A stretch of 64,000 nucleotides of DNA from Monosporascus cannonballus (lineage: Eukaryota; Ascomycota; Sordariomycetes; Xylariales). The stretch is from NCBI GenBank assembly GCA_004154925.1, contig QJNS01000078.1:103162-167161 (forward strand), given 5' to 3'. The position numbers and the translations under genes are program-made. This document shows positions 23,715 through 34,300 of the stretch, in pieces (positions within the stretch are counted from its first letter, which is position 1; every line of letters starts with the position of its first letter). Under the pieces are notes generated by a model. The model made no database searches. It saw only the letters and a program-made list of their open reading frames with translations, and was not told the DNA's origin.

Positions 23715-24366
23715 TAGCCGTGGGAGCTTGTGGGGGGCGGAGTGTGCTGCATAGCGGCAACTGATATATAGGCCTGGAGCATGGGCTATTGGGTGTGGAG
23801 GGAGCATACTCTTCTCCCTACCGCGTACTTACTGCTAGGCAGTTTGTAGGTGTCCCCGCATCTCCGTTCCAGATAAAATTTTAAAATCAGTTCGACAGAG
23901 TCCCTGTCAAATGTCGTTCGTACCACATATATGCTGTGAAATTTGTTTAGGGAGTTTTAAGGATCGGGCCCAAACGTTTGTCAGGTTCATTTATCGGTCC
24001 GATGCACGACTAGAGCAATGTCAACTTTCCCTAAGGCCCGTCCGCTCTCGGGGTCGAAATTGCTTCATAGTCTCAGCGTCGCCGATTGCCACTGCCAACG
24101 AACGAACGTTGAGAGTTTAAGAGCATAAGCAGGGAGACTGATCATAGATCTAAAGGGTTGAATACTATTAATAGCCGACACCTAGTTAAGATAAGCGGAG
24201 ATGATTATCCTTAACCCAACAACACCGTGTGCAGGAGGATGTAGCATATAGCTAGGCATATACTAGCTAAACCCAGACCCCGTACGATTATCCGACGCCG
24301 ACTTGAGATCGTCAGCACACAGGAACTCAGTGCAGCATCGACATGCCAGCCAACACTCCAACTGAA
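23715..24366. other. Convergent 3' intergenic spacer
   Basis: About 650 bp between the ends of the oxidoreductase and the P450. It should hold both terminators. One 69-codon frame (23911-24120) has no domain and is not called. Confidence 0.5.
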
Positions 24367-26579
24367 TCAAGCGTCCGCATCCACCCAGTCCACGAACCTC
24401 TCCTCGCCCCTCTTCACGAGCCTGACGGGGACGTACTGGCCCCTGTGCAGTTTCAGCGTCAGGCGGGTCGAGGCGCACCGGATGGTCGCCCTCGCCTTGT
24501 CCTGCGCCTTCTTGTAGACGGCGGCGCGCTCCGCGCGGCCCATGCGCGCGACCTCCTCGTCGCTCGCCCACTCGTCGACGGCGAGCTCGATGCTGTACCG
24601 CTGGAAGATGGTGGAGAGCGAGGCAAGCAGCTCGACCTGCGCGATGCGGCGGCCGAGACACGAGCGCGCGCCGTCCGAGAACGGGATGAAGGCGCCCCGC
24701 GGCGGCCTGTACAGCTGCGCGCTTGTGTCCGGGCCCGCGAACCCGCCGAAGTCCTCGGTGTCGGCTCCCTCGACGACGGCGCCGTTGTCCTTGTCGCCGC
24801 CGCTCGTCTGGAACCACCGCTCCGGTACGAAGTCGTCCACGTCGTGCGCCGCCCCCGTGACCCTGCTCGGCCGCGTCGGCCAGTACCGCGGATTCCGCTG
24901 CGCCGCCACTATCGTCAGGTCGATCTGCATCTTCTGCGGCAGGAGGTGTTTTTCTCCGTTGATGGTGATGACCTGGTCCTGGCCCGGCGAGACCTGCTTC
25001 GGGATGCTGCAGACGGGCGGCATGAGGCGGAGCGTCTCGTTGACGCAAGCCCCCACCATCGAGCCTTGCAGCGGGTCCGTCATCTTATAGTCCCATGTGT
25101 CTGGTTCCTTGTCCCCGAGGATGGCGTCGATGTCCTTGTGTAGCTTGCGCTGCGCCGCCGGGTTTATCGCGAGCTCGAGGAGGCTGAAGTGGATGACGTT
25201 GGCGGTAGTCTCGTGTCCGGCGACAATCATGATGAATGCATTGCCGATAATTTCCGCATCGGAGAGCGCCGGGGGGGTGGCCTCCTTCTTGGTACCGGTT
25301 GCGGTCGTTGAACCGTTCGTCGGTTTGTCTCCGTAACTAGTGCGGACGAGCTGGCCCATGATATCCATGCCTTCCTCAGCGTTTCCTGTGCGTACATCTT
25401 CTATCTTGTCGTGCAAAAATTCATACATGTACTTTAGGTAGTTACTCTCCGATTCCACAGCCATTTTCGCGCGCTTATATGGAAGTATGTCTGCAAACCC
25501 TGTTAGATTATCATACTTCCACAAGATACGCCCCGAACTTACTCAGTAACCACTTAGGCAGGATCAGAAGAATAAGGAGGTGTCGGAGTGTCGATGCTAG
25601 AGAATCCGTAAAACTCATCGTATGCCCCTCAGGGGCATCAAGTGTGGCATACTTAGCCAGCTTTGGGTCAGTACCAGGTGGTAAAGTCTGCCCAGGCCAG
25701 AGTAACCTGAGACCGAAGCCCACGTAGCCGATGATGTTGAGCATGAGAGACATCGTGTCGTGCTCCACTGACTTTATCGTCTTATTTCCTTGACCGTCCG
25801 GGCCTAGCCATTGGCTGATAAGCCCCCTCGCCTGATGGATAGATTCTCTGAACACCAAAGCAGCATTCTTCTCGTTGAAAGAGGCCGACGTGACCTTGCG
25901 GTGCATGCGCCATACGGCACCCTCGGTGGTCAAGACATTGTCGCCATACTGCGATAGAATGGTATATGAGCCAGTGGGCTTCGGAAATGCTTCTCGCTTC
26001 GAGGTAATCTGGTGGATCGCCTCCGCATTGTCCGTGAGTAGGATCATCCCGTTTGGAGAGACAAGAATGAAAGCCTCGCCGATTCCGGCGAAAGCTTTGT
26101 GGTTTTGTTGATAGTGCCAGTCTCTCTGCAGTACCCTGTTCCGTCATAAGCGCACCGACGGAAAATACGAGTCGTTTTGAACACTTACGGCTCAATATCC
26201 TCCCAATACTTGCGGGGCAGTTTCTTAAAGATAGGAACCCATATGCTGTTGAGGAACCTCCCAGGCATGTCGTATATGTCCAATGCTAAAGGATGAAGGT
26301 TAGCGCCTACAGACTGGACGATTGACAGTCAGGGGAGCATGAGTCCTTACGGATAACATAGTAGGGCAGACCCGTCCGCTTCGCCGCTGCAATATTTCTC
26401 CTAAGTCCGGAGACAATCGAGTATAAGCCATATGCAAGAGCCGCTCCGAAGAGCAGCAATACGGAGGAAATCATGTCAACGTTCTTGTGGTTTATCACCC
26501 TCCCTAGAATGTCAGGTTGCAGTGCGATATCCCTCGTGGGATGGATATCAATCCCGCCGTGGCTTTCGTTCGCCTCCAA
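24367..26579 (-). CDS. Cytochrome P450 monooxygenase
   Basis: Four exons on the minus strand (26579-26351, 26285-26189, 26123-25543, 25490-24367) encode about 676 residues, long for a P450 (usually 500-560). Introns are 65, 65 and 52 bp. The N-terminus carries a membrane anchor (about residues 37-55, ISSVLLLFGAALAYGLYSIV) for the endoplasmic reticulum. Landmarks are the I-helix AGHETT, the K-helix ETLR, PERW, and the haem loop FSDGARSCLG with Cys near 580. The extra length is spread over a TTATGTKKE-rich insertion before the I-helix, a Gly/Asp-rich insertion before the haem loop, and an insertion near the C-terminus. The exon 2/3 acceptor (TGCAGAG) was chosen because it gives PDWHYQQNHK in frame. 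Its substrate cannot be predicted; the neighbouring flavin oxidoreductase suggests oxidative tailoring. Confidence 0.85.
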
Positions 26580-28017
26580 GATGTTGAGAATTGGAGATAG
26601 ACGTTAAAGAATCGCCTTGGAGGAGTAACCTGGCTCTGGGACACATCATACACTTATATAATTAACAGCCTCGGCTTTGTTTGCCGGGGTCCGCTGGTTT
26701 GGTAGGCTCTCCCATCCCTTTTTCCCTATAGGCCGCTAGGGTGACGCTTTCGATTCGGGCTGTATGACTTCCGTACGCTAAGGGTCGTTAAGCTTACCGA
26801 CTGTGGCAACGTCGGCCGCCCAGAAACCACAGTGGGCCGGGGACTTTTAAAGGCCCCAGTTTCTTCTGTTGCACTCGGTACGCACGCGACGCACACCACC
26901 TCCGCACGACGACGCGGATGTCTTAACGTAGTAAAAGACGATTGCATTGTGTCTTGCGGCTGACGTCAGACTTCTCAGACCTTCGACCGAGTGTGTGGGC
27001 GATGGAATCCCATAGGGGCGTGGTTTGCACCTCTGCAGTTTAGATGGTCAAATGGAAACTACGGTACTTGTAGACCCGGGAATTGTAGTCTCGCCGGCTC
27101 CGAAATTTAGACGGAATATTGCCAAGGTGAATGGAAGTGTTTAGGTAGCCCAGCTGTACGGGCTGGGGTATGCTCGCATGGACCAGGGGTTTGTACAGTG
27201 GTTCCCACCACTCATAACAGAACGATAACATATGCCATAAAGGGGCGATTTTCTTCGTCATCCTAAGGTAACCCTACCGTACCTATGTTATAAGCCCTAG
27301 CATAACGATATGGCGATTAGAATGGACTATAATAAAATCTGTCCTACTAACCTATAAACCCCACCCGAAAGAGATTTAAACTGTTGGAATAGCAATTCTG
27401 AATATAGGTGCCGGTATGGTTGCGCATATACTTACGAAGTATAGACTTTAACCTGGAGACGATCTAACTCCGGCGTTGCTACCTGTGTGCTCTTGTGTTC
27501 CTTTAGGGCGTAATTTAATTATTACCCGTACGTTACTCAGGTGCCGTCGAAGAAACTCACTCTGGGCCGGGCAAGCTTTGAGGCTCTGCTGCAATTCGCA
27601 ACAGAATCTGAGATGCAAAAGGCCGCAGCCACCTACACACCAGGTAACAAGCTTGTGTTTTACCGTGCATGTAGCATTGCATTGCATAGCATATACTCGC
27701 AAGGGTCACTACAGCATCAGTGTTGTATAACGGTAAACTTGAGAAGATGAACCTAAGTCGAGCGCTGGGAAACTACCGCATCTCTGCTGTTTGAATGTTT
27801 TGACGAATGCCCATGCGGGTCTGTTCATTAACGGGTGAGTTGCCCTGTGATCGGCAAGAGGCCCATTGCCTGAATAAACCTGGGTTGCATTTGCGGGATG
27901 CCATGGATTGTGGGGCCATTCGGAACCAAGATCAAAACGCGTATCTCCTTACCACTCCCAGTCTCATCAGATGTCAGCGCGGCACCCGGGTCCTGGTTAA
28001 CGGAGGAGTAGCTAGGC
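26580..28017. other. Divergent promoter region
   Basis: About 1.4 kb between the P450 start (minus) and the molybdate transporter start (plus). Overlapping frames around 27448-27750 and 27807-28310 have no domain features and are judged spurious. The region should hold both promoters, but I could not identify specific sites. Confidence 0.5.
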
Positions 28018-29412
28018 ATGGCATTCTTCTTAAATATCAAGCGATTTCACCGGCACAATGTCGACACGATACGACGCTCGCCCCTGGCCGAGATTTCGGG
28101 CGCCCTCGGCGACCTGGGGACGCTCCTGCCCCTCATGATCACCTTGGCCGTCGACGGTTCCATCTCACTGTCGACGACGCTGGTGTTCTCCGGCTTCTTC
28201 AACTTCGCTACGGGGGTGATATTCGGGATTCCGCTTCCTGTGCAACCAATGAAGGTACCCACGATGACCAAGCTCCTAGGATGACCGCATGGCCTTTAGC
28301 AAATTGTTGACCATCAAAACTAGGCCATCGCCGCGGCAGCCATCGCGTCGCGCGCATCGCAGCGCGAGACCGTCGCCGCCGGTAGCGTGGTGTCTATCAT
28401 CGTGTTCGTCCTCAGCGTCACGGGCCTGCTGCACTGGGTGGCGCGCGTGATCCCCGTGCCCGTCATCAAGGGGATACAGTTCGGGGCTGGGCTCTCGCTC
28501 GTCATATCAGCCGGGTCGTCGCTGCTCCAGCCGCTGGCCTGGCTATATCCCTTCGACAACCGGATCTGGGCCTTCGCCGCCTTCGTGGCGCTCATCGCCA
28601 CGCAGAAGCTACCACGCTTCCCTTATGCGTTGATCGTGTTCCTCGTGGGCCTCGCCCTCGCAGTCACCACCATCGTTGTCGACGACGACGACACTGATCG
28701 CTACCTCCCCAGCTTCGGGCTCTGGCAGCCGCGCTTCGAGCTCCCGAACTGGAGCCGCGACGCCATCGGCATGGGCATTGCGCAGCTGCCGCTGACGACA
28801 CTGAACTCGGTCATCGCGGCGAGCGCGTTGGCGGCAGACCTCCTACCCCAGCTACCGACGCCGAGCGTCGCACAGCTGGGCACCAGCGTCGCGGCCATGA
28901 ACTTGCTGGGGTGCTGGTTCGGCGCGATGCCCGTGTGCCACGGGGCCGGCGGGCTCGCGGCGCAGTACCGGTTCGGCGCGCGCAGCGGCGCCAGCGTCAT
29001 GTTGCTGGGCCTGCTAAAGGTGGCGCTCGGCCTCGCACTGGACGGCAACGGCGAGGGGAGCCTGCTTGGTCTGCTGCGTGCGTTCCCCCGCAGCCTGCTC
29101 GGCGTCATGGTTATCGCCGCGGGCCTCGAGCTCGCCGCCGTCGGCCGCAGCCTCAACCACGGCGCCAGCGCCCTCTGGGAGTCGTCCGCGGAGTCGTGCA
29201 GCGGCAAGAGACATAGGGTCGTCTCCGACGAGGAGAGGTCGGAGAGGTGGACCGTCATGCTCATGACGACCGGGGGCATCCTGGCGTTCAAGAATACTGC
29301 TGTGGGGTTCGGCGCCGGTCTGTTGTGCCATTGGGCTTATGCGATTACGGGCTCTATTGGGCGTAGGAGGGCAGGAGGGCTGGGTGAGAGAGCGGCGCTG
29401 TTGAATAGATGA
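28018..29412 (+). CDS. Molybdate transporter, MOT1 type (SulP-related)
   Basis: Two exons (28018-28254, 28324-29412) with a 69-bp intron give 441 residues. The join produces PVQPMK-AIAAAA, the first MOT1 signature. Other family marks are ISGALGDLGTLLPLM near the N-terminus, MPVCHGAGGLAAQYRFGARSG in the second half, and NTAVGFGAG near the end. About ten hydrophobic segments are visible and there is no STAS domain, as expected for MOT1. It should import molybdate for molybdenum-cofactor enzymes such as nitrate reductase, at the plasma or vacuolar membrane. The start ATG fits the usual short N-terminus (RRSPLAEISG). The gene is more GC-rich than its flanks. It is divergent from the P450 and has no obvious link with it. 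Confidence 0.88.
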
Positions 29413-31347
29413 CCGATGGGAAGAAGGCAGTAGGTAGTTTCCATATCCTCTGGTATCAGAACCTGTTTGTTGGCCAACGAGCTACCTATCCCAAAGCTTT
29501 CTTCAGAAGCTGCTGCTTCAGTGCCCATCCAAAACTGTACGGTTAGGGGATTTTCCATCAACTTCAACCAGTCCCATCTGGTTTAAGCCCTGCTTCATCA
29601 ACTCTACACTCTGCTCTCCCAAGCGCCCTTGGTGTATCCTGGTCAAACATAGGCCTCACACAGTTTGCGCACCTTGCCGACGCCTCATCTGAAAAGTTGG
29701 CAATTTAAGCTTGTTTCCACGACGGCATTTAATGTTTGTGTCACGGTGCTAATGGGGCTACTTGGAGCTCTTGTTGCTAACGCCTGTGGGCTTGGCTTCC
29801 ACGGCTTGCTCGCACGGAAAATTATGCTGCGGTGGAGTGGATATGAAAGTCGGCAGCATGCCTTCTTCTTGGGGCACATGGTGTTCGGATGGTTTTGTCT
29901 GTTTGTTTCCCCCAGAATGTCCCTCTCAGTCTTTTGTCCGTTAATGGCTATTAGAGTAGGCAGTTTGGCATAAATGCTGTTTTGCCTCTACATGGGACAA
30001 GGGACAACGCAGCTCTACGAACCGGATGATATACGGCAAAGAATACCATGCCATGGAGTCTGAACGGCATGGGGTCAAATGTAATTGAGGTCTGTACAAC
30101 ACCTATATATGCACACATACAAACTGAAGTAGGTACTCTAGGTAGCTCATCACGATGAAGCTGTCTAACTTAGTATATATTGCCGCCCTTGTTAGCGATC
30201 CAGGGAGGGAGGATTGAAGGGAAATGAAACTGCCGGTAGGGAACCCCCCTGCCCTCCTCACCGGCAGCCGGGATTAAACGTGACGTAAATAAGGCAGTTG
30301 CAGCAACATGAAGTTTCATCCGAACTTTAAATACCTGATACCAACGGGTACCAACCCCTACCGAGATGCATATAGGTGATGAAGCAAACACCTTAACTGT
30401 TGGTTGCCCAAACCATAGTGAGTGCATCTGAGAATAGAGGACCTTGACCGAGGTCCAGACACAGCGGTGCCCTTAACGTCGGATACGGCTCTGGATATTT
30501 TGGGGTGCAGTAGGTATCAAAGGTACCTAGGTACGTTAGTCATTAATACTGAGGGCTCGATGTAATCATATTAAGATGAGCTCGTATTTGGGGAGTTGAA
30601 TAGGGGACGGCACAAGAGCAGATGATGGATCAATGCCGTGTGTTATTTACAATAAGCAACAGCTGAACTCAACTCAACTCAACTGAACTGCCGGGCAGAA
30701 TATACTGTGGAGGCTACCGGAGCAGGAAGAGCAACCAACTCAACTCTACATCCTAACGTTAGATGTGTATGATGTATGTATAGACATATATATATATATA
30801 TGTACGTACTATAGGTAGGTAGGTAGGTAGTAGGTATCTGCTAAGAGCCGCTAGCTGCAACAGGTACGTACATATCTAGTGTGGGAGGTATACTCAGGTA
30901 AGCAGGTATGAGCATCTGTCGATTTGTCGGTACTTAAAAGAGCCGACAAGGGGACAAAACAGCCAATCACGTCCCAAGTGACTGTTAAGCTTGTAGATTT
31001 TCCTTGGCGCGGAGTGAAGTTGTCGCCAATCAAATTTTCGGCTTTTTTGGGGGGGGGGGGGGGGCCCCCCCCCCCCCCCGCCCCCCCCCCCCCCCCCCCC
31101 GCCCCCCCCCCCCCCCCCCCCCCCCCGCCATCGTCCGACCATCCTTCCCTCTGGCACCCTCTGGATCCTTGGGCCTGGGCTGATAACCGCGACGCTAGCT
31201 CTACAGAGGTAGTTTGAAGTCCTCAGAGAAGTTTAAACTTTTCCCTTCTGTCATTTCTACAGCCAACCTTAACTTAACCCTGAAGCCTTTTGGTTGCTGC
31301 CGCAAGCAAGACGAAGGAGCTGTCTGCTACCCCATAAGCGACCAGCG
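29413..31347. other. Upstream region of the forkhead gene
   Basis: No gene is supported. A 102-codon frame at 29665-29973 is hydrophobic but does not begin with ATG. The region holds a CAACT repeat at about 30668-30690, a TA repeat at about 30785-30801, a TAGG repeat at about 30812-30830 and the G/C tract described separately. Confidence 0.5.
31049..31126. repeat. G16 followed by interrupted C15/C20/C25 homopolymer tract
   Basis: Sixteen G (31049-31064) run directly into C tracts of 15 (31065-31079), 20 (31081-31100) and 25 (31102-31126), interrupted by single G at 31080 and 31101. The G run and the first C run could pair as a perfect hairpin, and G-runs of this length can form quadruplexes. 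It lies about 220 bp before the start of the forkhead gene. Such tracts are also a classic assembly or sequencing artefact. Confidence 0.85.
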
Positions 31348-34300
31348 ATGACTTCGTCCAATGCTGTGCCCGAGAGCGGTCGCGGGTCACCGCCTCTAGT
31401 ACCAGAAGTACCAGATCAATCCCGTAGCCATCGTGATACTCCTGCTCCTACTGCTTCTCCTCCTCCCCCGGCTGCTCCGCTACCGAATGCGCCTGCGCCT
31501 ACGATAGATCCGTCTTCGGATCCAATCCGAGATACGAATACAAATCCAGATCCAGATCCAGATCCAGATTCAAAAGCAAGTCCGACTTCCCGTGCAAATA
31601 GTACTACGGACGCGCCTGTCTGCGAGCACCCCCACCCATTGCAAGAAACCATTGATAAACTTCCTACTACCACTATCACCACCCCCGTCACCACCACCGT
31701 CACTACTACTACCACCGCCAACAACAACAGCACTAGCAGTCCTGGTAAAACTGGTAGTAGAAATTCAAATGCCGCCGCGCCCGCCGCTCGTCTTCACATT
31801 GATACCAACTTTGACACATATCAGATGATTCCATCACCGCCAACGGTGTCTCCCCTCTCAACGCCTGCCGCTACACATATCAATGTCGACGACATCGAGG
31901 AGGAGGATATAGATACCCCCGGTGACCAGAAACACTCGTCTAACACTGCGAACTCGAAGAACAACTGCGACGACACGCAACCGCGCATTGGTGGTACTGC
32001 CGAACCTGCCGATTGGAAAACTCGTAGAAAATCAACCTCGGCGCAGCCAGCTAAACTCAATGAGGCTTCTACCATGGAGGTCCAACGGCCGGGGCTACCC
32101 GCGTTTCACCAGCTGAGGCGGCTCCAGAATCAGATCCAGGCTATTGCGACAACAGACCCTGAGCCCGAGAGCATGAACTTCCCGCTGCATAGCCCCTTCA
32201 ACATGCGCCATGCCAATGCAAACGTCGACCCAAGTACTCTGATGATGGCGCTTGCTCGGGCCTCGTCTACTCCGTACAACCACGGCCACGCCGATATACC
32301 CAACCACGTCGCTCCGTCCGAAGTATCAATTGGCGCCTCCCTCACCCAGGTGAGCGATGCCATCACTGGGAGTGTCGACCCCTCGTCCACCAATGCCAGC
32401 CAAAACCTCGAGTCGTTTGCGCGTTTAGAGTTTGCCGACAGCGTCTATATGATGACTACCTACGCTGTTATAATCGGCCGCGATACAGAAGCCATGAAAC
32501 AGGCTAGGAAAGCCGAGCTGGAGGAGCTGAAATACAAGAGAAAATTGGAAGAGCATGCGAGACTCGGCCTGCCGCCACCGTCTCCTGTCGGCGTCGACAG
32601 AGGTAAATACAGTAAATCGTATGTCAGCGAGGAAGGTGGCATGCTGGGCCCTGCGCCTGATGGCGAGGATGATGTCGCCCCATCTGGTAGGAAGCGGTGG
32701 AACAGCTCGGTCAACCGGTCACGGGATGGTGATGAGGAAGGGAAGGCCGGCCACATCACATCCAGCCGTCAATATGTGTCGCATACCCCTGGCGCCGCTA
32801 CTGTCGATATCAGCAACCTCCGACCACCGCCGGATAAGATACCCTTCCTGGCTATCCACTCCCCAGGGCCGGACATAGCGAAGAAGACCAGGGGAATTTC
32901 GAGGAACCATCTCAAGATTCAGTTCAACCGAGAAAGGGGCGTATTCGAAGCTATTTCGCTACATCGGAACGGCTTCTTCGTCGAGGATAAGCACTGCGGC
33001 CTGGACCACCCCCCAGTCACCCTGAAGTCTGGTGCCCACCTTCAAGTGAAGGATGTGGCATTCAGATTCTATATAAACGGCGTCGAAGATGGCAAGACGG
33101 GTGGCGAGGACGATGGGGATGAGGCATCGAGCAAACGACTCTCCATCGGAGGCAAGGAGATGAGCTTCGACTTCGAGCATTCCGATCACGAGAACTTCCG
33201 GGATACTAGTGACGATCTGACGCCCCCACCTGCCGAGGTGAAAGAACCCACGCCTATAAAGGTTTTAGAAGAAGAAGAAGAAGGAGAAGAAGAAGACGAC
33301 GATGATGAAGAAAACGAGAACGTGAACGAGGACGACGGTGGAAATGGGAATGAGAATGGAAACGAACGTGGGAACCACAGACAGCAAGATGATCAGATGA
33401 CCTTCGAAAACTTACAGGCTCTCGTAGACGCAACAAGGGCTTTAGAGTCCGATGCTGGAGGAGTTATGGAGACGACGGAGATGCAAGATGTGATACGAGA
33501 AGGGTCACAATCTAAGTTTGTCATGCCTCAGATACCCAAACGACGTGGTCCCGGACGACCTCCGAAGGATGGCATTATGTCCAAGAGAGAACGACGGCTG
33601 CTCAAAAAGCAAATGCAGGAGACATCCAGGAAGACTCTTCCTCAGGAACCCGCGGGCGAGAAGATCAGGCGGCCCGTGGGTCGTCCTAGGAAGAACCCGC
33701 TGCCCGAGGACGGCGAAAAGCCGGAGAAGAGGAAATACACTAAGCGGAGGAGGGAAGACGGCGAAGAGGGCTCCGATGCCGAGAAGCGCGCAAAGGAGAA
33801 GAAGGACAAGAAGGTCCGCCCAAAATCTCCGCCCCTAGAGCTTCAGAAGGAAGATTTCACCGAAGAACAGCTACAGAAGCCCAGCAAAAACTATGGCGTT
33901 TTGATCGACGAAGCCCTCACCAATGGCCCACCAGACGGCCTTACTCTAAAGCAGATCTACAAACGGATTATGCAAAGGTACCCATGGTTTTACTTCTCGG
34001 CCGAGACGAAAGGATGGGAAAGCAGTGTCCGCCATAACCTGATCGGCAATGAAGCGTTTAAGAAGTCTGAAATAACCGGGCTCTGGTCCCGCGTGCCTGG
34101 AATAGAGCTCGACGCAGGCAAGAAGCGGAAAGCAACCTCGCCGGACCGACACATGGCATCGTCACATCCTCATCTGTCGCATATAGCCCAGCAGCCGTAC
34201 TATCAAGCGGGCCCTTATCTGCCACAGCACAATGTCAACTACGGCCATGGCGCTGCGATGCAGCAGCAACCTCAGGCGACCTATCAGGCTACCGCACCAT

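Noticed and set aside
22731..23807. 358-codon open frame on the minus strand
   Set aside because: It is antisense to the BBE-like gene in GC-rich coding DNA, where the opposite strand stays open by codon bias. It shows no domain, while the plus strand has exact family motifs and introns.
24343..25143. 266-codon plus-strand frame and a 261-codon minus-strand frame at 24263-25048
   Set aside because: Both are shadows of the last P450 exon in other frames, with Arg/Ala-rich composition and no motifs.
29665..29973. Hydrophobic 102-codon frame that could be a small membrane protein
   Set aside because: It has no ATG start and no recognisable family; an overlapping minus-strand frame is equally open.
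30894..31217. Frames coding for poly-Gly or poly-Pro
   Set aside because: They are translations of the G/C homopolymer tract and carry no independent sign of coding.
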